A DNA stretch of 64,000 bases from Incurvaria masculella (lineage: Eukaryota; Arthropoda; Insecta; Lepidoptera; Incurvariidae): NCBI GenBank assembly GCA_946894095.1, contig OX335661.1:16956665-17020664 (forward strand). Reading direction: 5' to 3'. A model generated the notes under the pieces. The model made no database searches and was not told the DNA's origin. It worked only from the letters and a program-made list of their open reading frames with translations. Both the position numbers and the translations under genes were made by a program. This document shows positions 39,591 to 51,597 of this stretch, piece after piece. Within the stretch, counting starts at the first letter, position 1. Every line of letters begins with the position of its first letter.

Positions 39591-40130
39591 CCTATAATTC
39601 GAAAGACGCAGGTTGGAATCCTGCTTTAGACGTTTGTTCAGAACAAAAATATTTCTGTTTAATTTTTAAAATTGTAATCAACAATGTTTCAATTTAGATA
39701 AATATGATGTTTCAAAAAAAATAATGTCACGCATTAAAATACATACAAAATGTTAATAATTTCAGTTCCCCAATCCGTTGGACTTTCCTGTCAAATCAAT
39801 GGAGAAATTAATAGAGTTACGAAAATCTAACATTATACCGTAGTGATTATTTAGGCAGTGCTTTGCATAATAGACTTTGAATTGGAGAATACTTTAGACT
39901 GAGTACGGACGTTTAGGAAAAGTCAATTCATGTCAACAGAAGAACAAATATTTAGATAATAAATCAAAGCAAAGGGTGCCGATTGACTTGATCCAACCTC
40001 GGTCAACGAATATCTGAACAGGCAGGTATTTTTTTGTAATTTAAACCAAGTGAAATAAGAGTAAAACAAAATATTTAATTATGTATTTTTTTTACCATGC
40101 ATTAAAAAACATGCAGACATAGGTATTGGT
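39591..40130. other. Intergenic DNA
   Basis: AT-rich, no recognised feature. Confidence 0.35.
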
Positions 40131-40260
40131 TTTTCAAACGGCAGGAGGTGACATTCTCCGAAGTCAGCTGCTACGTACGAACGTGGCGGCCGCCTCCTTG
40201 ACAACGGGCTGAACGATCAGCTCGAAACTTCGGAGAATGTCTCCTCCCGCCACTTGAAAA
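40131..40260. mobile_element. Hairpin MITE, 34-bp arms
   Basis: TTTTCAAACGGCAGGAGGTG and ACATTCTCCGAAGT on the left pair with ACTTCGGAGAATGTCTCCTC and CCGCCACTTGAAAA on the right, with a GC-rich centre. Confidence 0.8.
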
Positions 40261-42762
40261 GCCGTTAGTTTTTAAACATGTTCAACGAACGCAGTAATCT
40301 CAAAAGTATCATAGGTATTGGTTGACTGAAGCTAGATATCAAAAATCAAGGGAATAGGAAAAGACATTTTCAAATTATTTCCAAACTGCGTTGGTATGTA
40401 GAGCGTATTGTCTAATACCTACCTTAAAATTGTTCAGGTGAAAATGGAGGTCAAATGTTAGTATCAACCACCAACTAATAAGTCAAAATACATAATGGTG
40501 ACTGTTTCTACAATTTCTGTATCATTGAAGTACAGTCATCTTTTTTCTCGTCCTTACAATGAAAGGAAAAAATATCCTAAGTTCTTCTTTACTGTAAGAT
40601 TGACGTCATTATAATGGAAAGGGAACTCGGGTTTGCCTCTGTCCGGTGTAACGACATTATAGTAAACGACTGTACTGTTCAGTAGTGATGGTCCTCGAAC
40701 AATGTATTAACTAGGCAACAACTTCACAGAATTGACAGACTTCAGAGGTACATACATATTTTTGAAGACAGTAAAAATTCATGAAAAACTGTTTGACTAC
40801 TTATAAAATTAGTTCTCACTTTATTTCAAAATGTTGAAGGTTTTCCAATCCTAAATAAACACATTTAGCATGTTATTTGACGCATTGGTCGTGTGGAAAA
40901 ACACATACAATAAATAAAAGTAATAAGAAAAATGAAGACACTTAACTTAAGGCTTAGAAATAATTAGCTACTAACTTATGAACTAGTTTTGTATTTTTGC
41001 AACGAATCACAAGGAAATTGATTAGCAATGTGATTGCAAAAATATTGATTTCAATTGATTGTTCTAATGTAACAAAACGCTAGACCCATTACAAGATGCC
41101 ACGAAACCATGGGCCACTTCTCCAGGCACAGAGATCTCACTAAACATAAAATAATGAGTGCCATTCCTGTACACCGGGAGCCGGGTGCATAACGGCTAAT
41201 ACCAACAAGCGGCGAGGTCAGTGCTATCATGAAATAACTTTAGATTCGATATTTAAAGCAACGGGTAACATTACGGCGAAATAAGGCTTTTGGCAAATGC
41301 CAAATAGCATTGGCCTTTTCTGCAATTGAATATGTGATGGACTAGTCTACGACATTCGGAACGTTTATGCCACTGACGTGTTCATTAACCATCGGAATGA
41401 ATGTCTCGGGATTTATTTGATTTTGTAGATCCACATTTCAAAAAAAAATAAGGGTTTCTTATTGTAACATTTGGTGTCGACTTCTAGGGATACAAATCTG
41501 CAACTTTTTGTCTCGCGTCCTTTTTTTATTGTGATGTGGCCTTTCTGACCAAAACATTTTGAGGTAACGTGAGATTCAGGATTCTGAAGCTAACACAGAG
41601 TGTGAATAATGAGAGCTCCTATTATCTGAACCCCTCAATATAGAGACGGATACAGAATTAACACTAAAATAATACTAGTTCTCTGTTGAGGATCTCTGTT
41701 GCACAATATGTAAATGATATTGTGCGACAGAGATGCATTGAGTCCTAGCATTCCTTCGAATTAAATCGCTTATCCAATTTGGCAGTGCCCATTCGCAGGT
41801 AAAAAAAACCAAAATGGCATCAACGCAGTTAGTGTTGATCGAACAGTTTCAAGAAAAGGTTATTGCATTTTAAAATCATCAAAAAATTGAAGAGAAAAAG
41901 TTGCAGACTCAGACATCTAGCACAATACACGTAAAATTCCCAAGCCAGCACCCATTATTACATTTTTTCACGTATTTTCATTTCATTACACGGAAGAGAG
42001 CAAGTATTCATAATTACTTTTAACTCATAAGGGAATTTCAGGTGTAACAATATGAAAATACGTGACTGTACATCTGGCTCCTTGACAAAGAATAAAAGCA
42101 ATGGATTCTTTCAATTGGTCCTTTTTCTTGCAATCTTACAAGCCCTTTCATTGTCCTCTTATTATTCCATTGGCATTTTAAGGCTATCGTGTTCTACGAT
42201 CCTAATTTACGCTTCCCTCCTGAATTTCTCCATCTTCCGTCCTTCACTTGTATCCGGAGACAGAAGTATTGACTACGGAGATGGAAACTGGAACCATATG
42301 GCATCGGCTGTGTCTTGCAGATTTTGGTCGTTAACAAAATTGTACCTACTCTTAATAAGAATGAGCTGTGATGGCATTTAGCATCAAATAACAAGTACAA
42401 ACACCCTTACAGCCAATGTAGGTAGTCGGTGAAACAGCCCAGAGCAATTTCGTTTTTAATTGAGGTATTTAACGGAGTTCACTAGCAAAAAGAAAAAAAA
42501 AAAACAGCTTATTTTGACAGTTCTTGTGCAATCTGGAAAGATTCAATGCTCTTTTGCAATCCCACTTAATTTTTTCACCACCGCGAGGAATGCAAATGTA
42601 CGACACAAGCACTACGAGATCGTTTCAAGATCACTACAAAAGGAATTAGTAGACCGGGGGCATGCATAGTGCGCATGTACGGCACAATTTGTAAAATGTC
42701 CGTGTCATCCATTTACAATTTTGGAATATTGTAGTTACTAAAGAGTACTAGGTCCTTGGGGT
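40261..42762. other. Intergenic DNA between retroelement zone and PP4
   Basis: No supported gene. A 17-base stem (CTCTGTTGCACAATAT / ATATTGTGCGACAGAG) lies at 41695-41735. A plus-strand 109-codon frame at 42052-42381 is Leu/Ser-rich without any motif and is probably chance. Confidence 0.4.
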
Positions 42763-42971
42763 TACCATGGTAAGTGAACTCGCCGGGAGAACCCAAAGTC
42801 ACTGATTGAATTTGACATTTATTTGCATTTCGCACGATGCGAACTGTCAAAAATATTTTTATTTGTTCAAGTGACCTGAAATTTACCAGTTAATATGGTA
42901 CAAAATGCAACCAAACGTCAGATTTTTTGACTCACTTGGCTGTTCACCCGACCAGTAAATTTACCATAGTA
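42763..42971. mobile_element. Hairpin MITE family H2, copy 1
   Basis: Left end TACCATGGTAAGTGAACTCG with CCGGG; right end CTGTTCACCCGACCAGTAAA with TTTACCATAGTA; these are inverted. Same family as 60143-60324. Confidence 0.75.
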
Positions 42972-43287
42972 CCCCCTGTGATGGTGGGATATACTAAAAA
43001 TACTGCAAATACAAACATAATTATCTTTTTGGCATCTAATATTTTGTCTCAGACTAAAACATTTCATTTCAAATTCATGACCAAATTGGGATTATTGTTT
43101 AATTTAAAGTCCACAATAACCACATTGAAGAAAGATTGTCAGTATAAACATCTTACCATTGAAATAAAAAATAAATGCAGTACTTTTCCACCCCAATATT
43201 TCTTTCCCTGAACCTCTCCGCTACGCCACACTCGACTCGTGATGTGTATCCCCCCGCGGCCGGCCCCCGGTCTAAGGTCCGGGCCCA
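42972..43287. other. PP4 3' flanking DNA
   Basis: Expected to contain the PP4 3' UTR. The first TTTATT (AATAAA on the gene strand) is at about 43160, a plausible polyadenylation signal. Confidence 0.4.
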
Positions 43288-43417
43288 TTATAAGAAGTAG
43301 TCGGCCTGCGGCTTCTTGGAGGGGACGCCGCGCGCCTCCTGCGGCGCCGCCTCGAAGATCGTGAAGTCCCGCTGAAGGTTCTCGTTGAGCTCCAGTATCG
43401 CCGCAACGTTACCGCAC
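43288..43417 (-). CDS. PPP4C: PP4C exon 6 (stop)
   Basis: Encodes [18 protein letters not shown] then [16 protein letters not shown] and the terminal QADYFL, followed by TAA. Acceptor CGGCAG|G; the first base completes Arg of CYR. Confidence 0.95.
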
Positions 43418-46400
43418 CTGCCGGCAGCGTAGCCATTGTATTTTTTTACTGTTGACATCGCAGGGAATTATACCGAAATCTCAAGACCCTCCAACTTAGC
43501 AGGGATGCAGGGTCTCTTTCTGTGTTCTTTTGTATGTACTATGGAGAACGATCGGAGCTGCATCAACCTCGGTCCCCATTACACCAACGCTCAACACGGG
43601 CAAGGCAGGGACCACGTTCATTCTTTAAGAACCAACCGATCCTGTAGGTCCTTTACCTAAAGGGTCGGTAAACTGTGGAATGCACTCCCTGTAAGGTTTT
43701 TCCCAAAAGTACAAACTGTAGTCTTTTAAATTAAATATGAAGAATGATCATCGGCTGCCGGTATGGTTTGAGCGGGCGTCGGAGTGAGGTCTGGCGTGCG
43801 CTATAAGTTACGGTATACATAAAATACATTTTACCCTCTGGCTTCCGTTCAGTCGATATCGACCAAGTTTTTGGCACCAAAATCTGCCTGATTGCAAAGG
43901 GCGAAGGTAGCACAATACTAGCATGCAGGAAATAGACCAAGTAAATAACGAAATGCAATCTTTGGTTGCATTTCGTAGTTATAGGCGATTTAGGTTACAG
44001 ATATAACTTAAGGTATATTTAAGTATTTAATTGAAAAATCGACTGGTTATTGTTGTGTAATTAATAAGTATCAATGTTTCTAAACAATATGTATATTCAT
44101 CAGCATGTTACATATCAACATCTATTTTATATAGCCAATCTAGATAACGCAACCACTTGGCACAGGCAGACTTACACATTTGGCATCAGAGGGTTGGTAC
44201 CTAACCTGTGAACCCAAATTCAGGCATTTACATTATCGTGACCAAAAATGTCGTGACCTCACGGAATAAAAGGGGCATTAGGATTAAATAAAATTGGTGG
44301 AACTGGTATGCACGAGCAACGGAGAAAAACTACTAGCATGTATGAAGAGTGTTGGGATATGAAAGTGAGAGAAAGTATGCTGTGATCATAACGTATGGGG
44401 GGAGAACTCTGCCTACCCCTGGGTGTCATGACCTGTGCCAGTAACGCCCCCACCCGGGTGCATCATGATTTTTTTATGCAACTTGACATGGATGGCTAAT
44501 AACACACAACTACCGATACGATATTAGCCCAATACACCACATTCCCGAAAGAATTAGGTGCCATGCCAGGAACTTCCCTTTATGAGCACTGCTACATTGA
44601 ACTGGATGGAAAAAAAAACAATTTTTCATTTGTCGCTTCGACCATCTTTTCATCCAATGCGCTGGTACCTACTCGGGTGGGCTTAAACCCTACCACCTAG
44701 TAGGGAAAGGGGACCTACAGTTTCACATGGATTCGGAACCATGGAGCAGCTCGCATGCGTGGCGAAATGCACTTATCGAACTCGGAATGAGAAAGAAAGT
44801 GGTTTATGAACGGGGCGAGGATTTGCACCTAGACATCTGGATATGCTAGGCAAGTCCCCGCGCCACTAGGCTACAAGCCGCTCAATGCTGACCTGTAGCA
44901 GTAGTTGGGCGCCGACCAGACGGTGAGCACGGTCTCGTTGAAGTGCCACTTGTAGCCCTCCATGACGAGCTGGTGCGCGCGGCAGATCATGTCGATGTCG
45001 TTGGACACGTTGAACTGCGCCACCACATCCGAGCCGAACAGGTAGCCAGCGCCGCGCGGCGACACACCCCAGCCCTGTGTGTCTGTACACCACAATATCA
45101 AATTAACCTATCAGCCATACATTACATGGAATTCATAGCAACAAGACAAATGAACACACCGTGAAAGTGAAGTGAGTTTGGGGAGAAATAATAACTCATT
45201 CTCTTCAGAATCTTCATGTTTTCAGGATACTGCAATATCATATAGTTTACTATCAAGTATTTGTCTAATAAAACTGTTGGATTGTAAATAGGAGCCTGTT
45301 TTTTTTCTGCGCATTTAACGTTAACTCTTGGCCATTTTGAACAGTAATTACTGCCCCTACACTAAATTTTTTTTTGTGACTGGACATGAATGCTTAATAC
45401 CACGCCCACCATCATGATATTAGCCCAACACACCGCATTTCCGAAGGTATTAGGTGCCATGACACAACCTTTCCTTTGAACTTCCAACCTTGAACTGGAT
45501 AGAAAACACAAACAACATTAAATTGCCTCTTCGACCATCTTTTGATTCAATTCAAAGATTCTATCCAACTAAATAAAAAAAAACAAGTTCATAGTTCATT
45601 TATTTGATAGATTTTTCTACACGTCACAATTATTTTAATTAGCCATTTCATAACAAGTAAACATGTGGTGCATGAAAGGGGATTAGATAAGCCAATGGCA
45701 TCGAAAGCTAAACCACCCGTCCCTGAGCCTTTTTTTTTCATGCGACCTGACATGGATGGCTAATACCACACAACTACCGTTATGATATTAGCCCAATACA
45801 CCACATTCCCGAAGGAATTAGGTGCCATGCCAGGACCTTCCCTTTATGAGCACGGCTACATTGAACTGGATGGAAAACACGGACAATTTTTCATAGCCGC
45901 TTCGACCATCTTTTCATTCAATGCGATGGTACCAAACTGGGCGGGCTTAAACCCTACCACTTAGTAGGGGAAGGGGACCTACAGTTTTACATGGATTCCG
46001 AACCATGAAGCAGCTCGCATTCGTGACGAAATGCTCTTATCGAACTCGAAAAGAGAAAGACAGTGGTGCATGTCGGTATTGATCCAAGACCTCTGGTACG
46101 CTAGGCCAGTCCCCGCACCACTTGGCTACGAGCCGCTAGTTTTGCATGGGTTCCGAAACATCGAGTGACCTGCATTTTAATTTCGAAAAAGAAAGAGGTG
46201 GATTGCAAACAATTCCAAAATTGCAAATCAGGCAATGTTTGAAGCAAGAAATGAGAAAACCGGCCTCACCTTCAGGGTCGCTCCACAGCAGGTCGCACAT
46301 GGGCCCGTCGTGCGGCACTTCCTGCTTGCGGTCGATCGTGCGGATCTGGTCCAGCGTCTGGATCGAGGGGCTGAGTCCGCCGTGCACGCAGAATATCCGC

Positions 46401-49399
46401 CCGTCGATTATCGCCGACAGCGAGAGGTAGTCGAATATCTCCGTGCAGTATCTGAAAATCAAACAAGATAATAGCTTCGCGTAGTTTACCCTTCTTACCA
46501 TAAAACTGGACACGGATATCACGCCAACTGTACACTAGGCGCCATGCCAAGACCTTCTTTTTAAAGCTTATTTATTGTATGTAGATCTTGGATGAGCGAC
46601 CTCACCTTAGAAACATCAAAACTGTTATTCCTGTCAAGTTTTATTTACCAGTTTTTAAATGAAAGATGTACTCCGTGAAGCAGTTAGAATAAGGTTTGGC
46701 GGAAAAGAAGAGTTTTTTCATGTAAGTTTAAGGCCGGAGTGCACGACGCTTCGTAAAATGTTATCCGTTACTGATTACATTTGACGATGATGTGACGGCT
46801 AATCGCCCATCATATGAAATTGCGTTGCACGTAACATATTTTCGTCAAAGTTAGCTTGCCAGGAGTCAGACCACAAATAGTCCCTCTTAACAATCGGCAA
46901 AAATGTTTGCTGTATGGCAACTCTCAGCACCGCCTGAGCTGACATAGTACTGTCCTTCTTCCACAGTATATTATCAGAAAGAGACAGACACAATTGCAGC
47001 ACCATCTAGCGTCAATTATTCGTACTAACAAACCAAACAGTTGCTCTTGGAGCCGCGGGGTGGCGCTACTAGCGCCCAAGATGTCGGCTTGCTATCAGCT
47101 GTTGGTAGCACCATAGATTACATAGATTTGGCGCCGAAATTTTTTATCCGTGGAACCAAGTGCCAGGCTAAAAACAAAGTTTGTATTCCATTAATGGTGA
47201 CGTTTGCCTATTATTTAAGGTCCAATAAGACTGCAAAAATGTAAAAATAGGGACTTTTACACTTTGAATTATTACTTGATCGTGATTTTGACGGTGATCA
47301 ATGGGTCGGAAGTTATCGATCAAAGTAATGTTTAAGTTTCGTGCAACGCAAATTTTGACTGATCAGTCTTTAACCATACGTTGACGGTGATGTTGACGTG
47401 CACGACGGTACGTGCAACCCGGCCTTAGACATTTTCATGTAATAGAACATCGTATGCTAATCAAACTTAGTGTTTGATTAGTATAGTTTGGAACAATTTA
47501 CTTCATTTCAATTACATGAATAGAGAAAATTAAATACTCATATATATTCTGTTTTATTTTGTAGGGTCTTTGAGAGCTTTGTCGGATCTTTCAGGGTAGG
47601 TCGCCTAGACGTTGTGATAAATCAGCAGTTTTCTTCCCTATTTAAGCATGGTTACATCGAACTGGATGGAAAACACGGCCACATTAAAGCTTATTGGAAC
47701 AAACTCTCACCTCCAAACTGTGATTGAGCCGTATTTCCGTAAGCACTCGTCGTAGAATCCATACACTTGTGTGATCTGTCTGGACTCGTGGTTGCCTCGA
47801 ATCAGTGTAATGCGGTCGGGATAGCGTACCTGCAGACATAATATAATTTCTTACTTTCTTTTTGTAATTTTTATTGAAAAACAGTATGCATAAAACTAAA
47901 CAACTATTCTAAGAAAGCGCCCCACCATTCTCCATTTACCAGCCACTAGCCAAGTAGCGTAGACTTGGGACTCCGTACAAGGCATGTTGTCATTACGACA
48001 CACAACGCCAGTTATAAGCCAGAGTCACTTCTGATGAAACAACCAAACCACGGAATAGCAATAGAATTCAAACATTGATTATGATTTTATTTTAACTTTT
48101 TTTATGTCGGTCAAATCCCTACTCGGCCTCCCTAAAAAAATTTGTTATGACGCTATTCTAGTTTCTTTATGCTGGCAGTTACAGACACTGAGATAATGGC
48201 AATACAGCATTTTTATGGAAAATTCTGTGGTGTCAGACAGTATCACCGATATTTTTTATTGGATTTTGACAGAGCTTATGCTGATACGTCTAAACCCAGT
48301 TGTTTGTTCTCTTCCTATGCCTACTGAGTGGTTGTAAACACAGTATCAATGAGATTTTTTATTGTATTTTGACAGCGCTTACGCTGATGTGTCTAAACCC
48401 AGTTGTTTTCTTTCTATAGCTACTGAGTTGTTCATTTAAGTGCATATTTATTTTTATTTTTATTTGTATAAAACTCTCACAATATCCTTGACCTTACAAG
48501 CAAAATTGCACCAAAATTTGGTTTATTTCATAATACTAACGCTCGAAAGTATGGTCTAGATGAGTCAGGTTAGCTGAGTCAGGCTTCGGGATTACCTTTA
48601 GAGCTAGGAGTAGCAGGAAGGTCTCGACGGAGTAGAAGCCGCGGTCCACAAAGTCACCCATGAACAGGTAGTTGGTGCCGGGCACGTCGCCCCCGACCTT
48701 GAACAGCTCCTTCAAGTCGTAGAACTGACCGTGGATGTCTCCGCACACCTGCAACATCCAAACTTTGATCAGAAAGGACACGACCGCAGCTTTTCAACAA
48801 CTTGCCTTCCGTTCAATCGATACAGACTGATTATTTATGTTCTTAAGCGGGGCTTACGCGAACAATTTTGAAGAAAGATAACTTTTAGATAGATAGCTTA
48901 AGAACATAAATAATGTGTGAAAAACGCGAAAGCTTAAGATTTATGATACAGACTGAGTTTTTGGCGCCAAACCAGACCAAATCACAAACCACGCCAAGAT
49001 GTTGGCGGAAAATAAGCTTAAAGAGCGTAGGTAGGGAAAATCTGGCATGCAGAACAAACATATTCAGAAGGGTTCAGTTTTCATTCGCTGATGCTGTTGG
49101 CAGCTTAACCCAGGCCAGACGTTTAGCAGATACTGGCGTGCGGGCAGGTGAACGATATTGTGGACAAGAGATGCAACAAGCCCTCGCAATCCTTAGGATT
49201 TCATTAATCTTCTGCGTGCAGATACAGAGTTGTAAAAATATTGAGTTACAGTGACGGGTGAGTCGACTCGCTGAACGTTGCTCTCCTCGACGAGGATCTC
49301 GCGCGCCTTCGCACAGAGCGCCTTCACCTCGCCCTCCATGATGATCTCGCAGCGCTTCAGCTGCTCGATCTGCCGGTCCAAGTCCGACGTGTCCGACAT
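43288..49399 (-). CDS. PPP4C: Protein phosphatase 4 catalytic subunit, complete, six coding exons
   Basis: Ser/Thr phosphatase of the PPP family, working with R2/R3 regulatory subunits in nucleus, centrosome and DNA-damage signalling. Exons 49250-49399, 48596-48748, 47711-47829, 46270-46451, 44893-45082 and 43288-43417 join in phase to 307 codons plus stop, the usual length of the family. All metal and catalytic motifs are present: GDIHG (~53), GDFVDRG (~81), RGNHE (~112), HGG (~165) and the APNYCYRCGN loop. The C-terminus is DYFL, the methylated tail of PP4/PP2A/PP6; the N-terminus [14 protein letters not shown] identifies PP4 and not PP2A or PP6. Divergent from flotillin-2. Confidence 0.97.
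43440..43735 (+). mobile_element. Jockey-like LINE 3' fragment
   Basis: The plus strand contains [16 protein letters not shown] and, after a frameshift, [16 protein letters not shown], the end of a Jockey-type ORF2 (RTxxLWNSLPxxVFP). It sits only about 20 bases from PP4 exon 6, in intron 5. Confidence 0.7.
43961..44275 (+). repeat. Interspersed repeat family C, copy 1
   Basis: About 300 bases shared with 57748-58055: TTTAAGTATTTAATTG, CGACTGGTTATTGTT, TTTTATATAGCCAATCTAGA and CAACCACTTGGCACAGGCAG in the same order. Another piece, inverted, lies at about 57550-57640. Not classified. Confidence 0.75.
44315..44455 (+). mobile_element. RTE-like LINE 3' tail fragment
   Basis: GCATGTATGAAGAGTGTTGG, GAAAGTATGCTGTGATC and CTCTGCCTACCCCTGGG match the layout of the tail at 6925-7040. 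Confidence 0.55.
44466..44887 (-). mobile_element. Full-length SINE with tRNA-like head
   Basis: In minus orientation: head TAGCCTAGTGGCGCGGGGAC (A box) and AGGTGCAAATCCTC (B box), a linker with CACTTTCTTTCTCATTCCG, the shared body, and a poly(A) tail at 44468-44476. It ends directly against PP4 exon 5; the tRNA head lies within the last bases of the intron. Confidence 0.85.
44893..45082 (-). CDS. PPP4C: PP4C exon 5
   Basis: Encodes [20 protein letters not shown], the [20 protein letters not shown] segment and SAPNYCY. Its 3' end is five bases from the SINE at 44466-44887, so only TGACCTG-side donor bases separate coding sequence from the insertion. Confidence 0.95.
45366..45545 (-). mobile_element. 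SINE body fragment
   Basis: Poly(A)-side half of the shared SINE body (T run, GACTGGACATGAATG, ATTAGGTGCCATGA), decaying after 45500. No head. Confidence 0.7.
45730..46136 (-). mobile_element. Full-length SINE with tRNA-like head
   Basis: Same structure as 44466-44887: A box near 46130 (TAGCCAAGTGGTGCGGGGAC), B box near 46090, poly(A) at 45730-45738. Third SINE within PP4 intron 4. Confidence 0.85.
46270..46451 (-). CDS. PPP4C: PP4C exon 4
   Basis: Encodes [20 protein letters not shown], then [17 protein letters not shown] and [11 protein letters not shown]. The HGG metal-site His is here. The first base completes Arg from exon 3. Confidence 0.96.
46729..47427. mobile_element. DNA transposon-like element with GGCCGG termini
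   Basis: Ends are inverted: TAAGGCCGGAGTGCACGACG on the left and CGTGCAACCCGGCCTTA on the right; subterminal GTTGACGGTGATGTTGACG-like motifs recur near the right end. About 700 bp with no transposase; resembles a MITE-like non-autonomous element. It lies in PP4 intron 3. Confidence 0.65.
47711..47829 (-). CDS. PPP4C: PP4C exon 3
   Basis: Encodes [20 protein letters not shown] and [13 protein letters not shown], containing the RGNHE metal/phosphate motif. 119 bp, phase 0 to 2. Confidence 0.96.
47830..48595. other. PP4 intron 2
   Basis: A 60-base direct repeat with ACGCTGATGTGTCTAAACCC and AGTTGTTT occurs near 48280 and 48370; these resemble CR1 3' UTR bases at 21990. No gene. Confidence 0.45.
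48596..48748 (-). CDS. PPP4C: PP4C exon 2
   Basis: Encodes [20 protein letters not shown] and [19 protein letters not shown], two of the metal-binding motifs. 153 bp, phase 0-0. Confidence 0.97.
48830..48914. repeat. Small hairpin element, 19-bp perfect arms
   Basis: ATTATTTATGTTCTTAAGC at 48830-48848 is exactly complementary to 48896-48914. 85 bp in PP4 intron 1. Confidence 0.7.
49250..49399 (-). CDS. PPP4C: PP4C exon 1 (start)
   Basis: Starts [18 protein letters not shown] and ends [12 protein letters not shown] before an ACT|GTAACT donor. The ATG sits in a purine-rich context (GGGCAAGATGTC). An acceptor-like AACAG or AGCAG lies 20-50 bases upstream, so a 5' UTR exon may exist. Confidence 0.95.
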
Positions 49400-51548
49400 C
49401 TTGCCCGCCTCCGCCTGCTATATACACATCCCCCGTGAAGATCTGTTTTACATAAAATATTTATCACAGACCGCCATAACCCTCGCTTTGCAAATTCTGA
49501 TCACAGTTATGAAAAAACTTCACACAATTTTAATAATACGTAAAAGAAGCAGATGTAAGTGGAAATAGGTGGCTATGTAGGTCCAAAGAAAAGAAAAGTA
49601 AAAAAGAACTCAATACTTCTGGAAAGCAAGAAACAAAGCAGTTTTTTCAAAGGGCAATAGAGAAAAAAAAATAGGCGGTGTGATATGTTTTTATGTTCAC
49701 ACGTTCTCAATTACTTGCCTTCCGTTCAAGAAGTATGACGAATTACGGATGCACAGAGAAAATGAAACGGCACGACTGCTCACTTCAACAATTTTCAGCA
49801 AAAAAACCAAAAAGCAAAGCAACCCAAACCACAGCAAACGTTTTCTTGCATCGCTTTTGATTTGACAGCTAAGCGTCACTACAATTTTCAATCAAAGTTC
49901 AGGAGACAGTTGGAAAACTTAAAAAATAGTCTATCTCTTTCGTTTTTTATTCAAAATTTTGAGACAAAAGATTAAATATATGATTTTGGGCTTGTTACGT
50001 TATCTCTTGTACGCTATACTTTCGTTACTAACACCGTAGTAAAGGAAAGGCAAGAGCATTTACCTTACAGCCAATATACAGGTATAGCCTGTAAATGAAT
50101 GTAGTCTACAACAAAATTACTATTCAATTCAACATGCAATTGTGCTAGGATTCTACCACAGAGTAAAATTATAACATATTTAATGTATGTAAACTGTGAT
50201 GCTACTTTCGCTTTTGCGATTCATACATCTCGTGTTGGTTCGGACTTATTTGTAGAATTCAATATGATATAAATATAAAAAGGTAAACACTGGAATTAAT
50301 AATAGTATTGTGTGTGCTTAGAGTAGAACAAGCAATCCTAAGCTTTAGTAGCAGTCTTATTCATAGGAGGCAGAGAATGCAATGCAATCATTCACTGTGG
50401 ACATTATGAATAATTTACTTATAGGGTCGGTAAATCGTAAAATGCGCTCCTTGCAACTGTATTTCCACGAAATACATATTTGCAGGACTACTCATAAGAA
50501 CATTATCTGTGAGTCACCGGTGAATAATCAGTGACAAAAAAAAATAAATTAATGAACTTTGTTTTAGGAACAAATACACGTTTGTAAGATAATACCACAG
50601 AAATCGGAATATACTAAATCCGATTTCTGTGGATAATACGATAGTCAATGATGATGTCATATGGAAAATGAAATACATTTCGTGGGCGTGGTGTTTTTCC
50701 TAACCTAACGTGGAAAGCTTGGCGCTGGTAAAATTAGCGCAGCATGCTATGCTATAAATAAATTAAGGAATTATCGTGGTATCTAAGCAGCTAAAGGTAT
50801 TTTGAGAGTCTCACGTCACTTTTAATGAACCGCATAGAGTTACTTCCACACTGTCCATACAAAGTGACGTGTTTGATCATACGTTGACGTTGATTTTAAT
50901 GTTTTATCCTTTCCTGCACTCGGAGTTTTCTAGTTTGACCGAGAGTTTGACTAGGTACCAGAAGTTGAATAAATGAATGAAATTAAATGAAATCGATGTA
51001 ATTTTATTTATTTCTTCTTCTAAATGCTGCGTCACATCCGAATCGTCAGTCTTTTGTTTGAATGGGAGCTTCTTTCGGGTTACTCAAGTTCAAGGTATAC
51101 AATTCTGGGTTATTTCATGTGACTGTTTTTGTTTTAAGCCTTTCGACGCTCCTCCCATTGGTAAAGGGTCTCATATGGTTATCATAACAACTTTTTGATG
51201 ATAGAAAATCAAATCTTAAAATAAATCTAATGCTCTATATACTATCTACAAAGACTCAGATCCCCATATACCTAGCATAGTGCGCTATGCTTAGAACCCA
51301 GTAATAAACTCCTATCTTCAACCAAATACACAGATTAAATATAATACCAGTGTCTTGTATCCGTTCGACCAAAATAATTTGCCTCGAACTGTCAATGTCA
51401 GTAAAAAGCATCAGTTTCAGATTTTTGCGCGATTTTGCGGTAGGCGTTCGATCTGCAATTCGATTTTTCGTTCGGTGAAAAACCGTGGAAACTCGCCGCG
51501 TGTGAGTGATAAGTGATTATTTGCAGAGGAACTCCAGGATCGGTTACC
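49400..51548. other. Divergent region between PP4C and flotillin-2
   Basis: Should hold both promoters. TCAGTTTC at 51410-51417 is an initiator-like match upstream of flotillin-2. A 13-base stem (CCACAGAAATCGG) is at 50595-50632, and a Jockey-like LINE scrap (GGTCGGTAAATCGTAAAATG) near 50425. No other gene recognised. Confidence 0.4.
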
Positions 51549-51597
51549 ATGGGCAACGTGCACACCGTCGGACCCAACGAGGCTCTCATTGTATCAG
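51549..51597 (+). CDS. Flo2: Flotillin-2, first coding exon
   Basis: Encodes MGNVHTVGPNEALIVS and the first base of a Gly codon before a CAG|GTAAAC donor. This is the conserved flotillin-2 (reggie-1) N-terminus, in which Gly-2 is myristoylated for membrane attachment. The ATG context is ACCATGG. The protein scaffolds membrane microdomains; the remaining exons (SPFH domain onward) were not found up to 64000, so the first intron exceeds 12 kb or the gene is broken by assembly. Confidence 0.85.

Noticed and set aside
42052..42381. 109-codon plus-strand ORF
   Set aside because: Hydrophobic Leu/Ser/Ile composition typical of random AT-rich frames; no signal or motif recognised.
50595..50632. 13-base stem near 50.6 kb as a terminator or regulatory hairpin
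   Set aside because: A short foldback in AT-rich DNA without other context; probably a repeat remnant.
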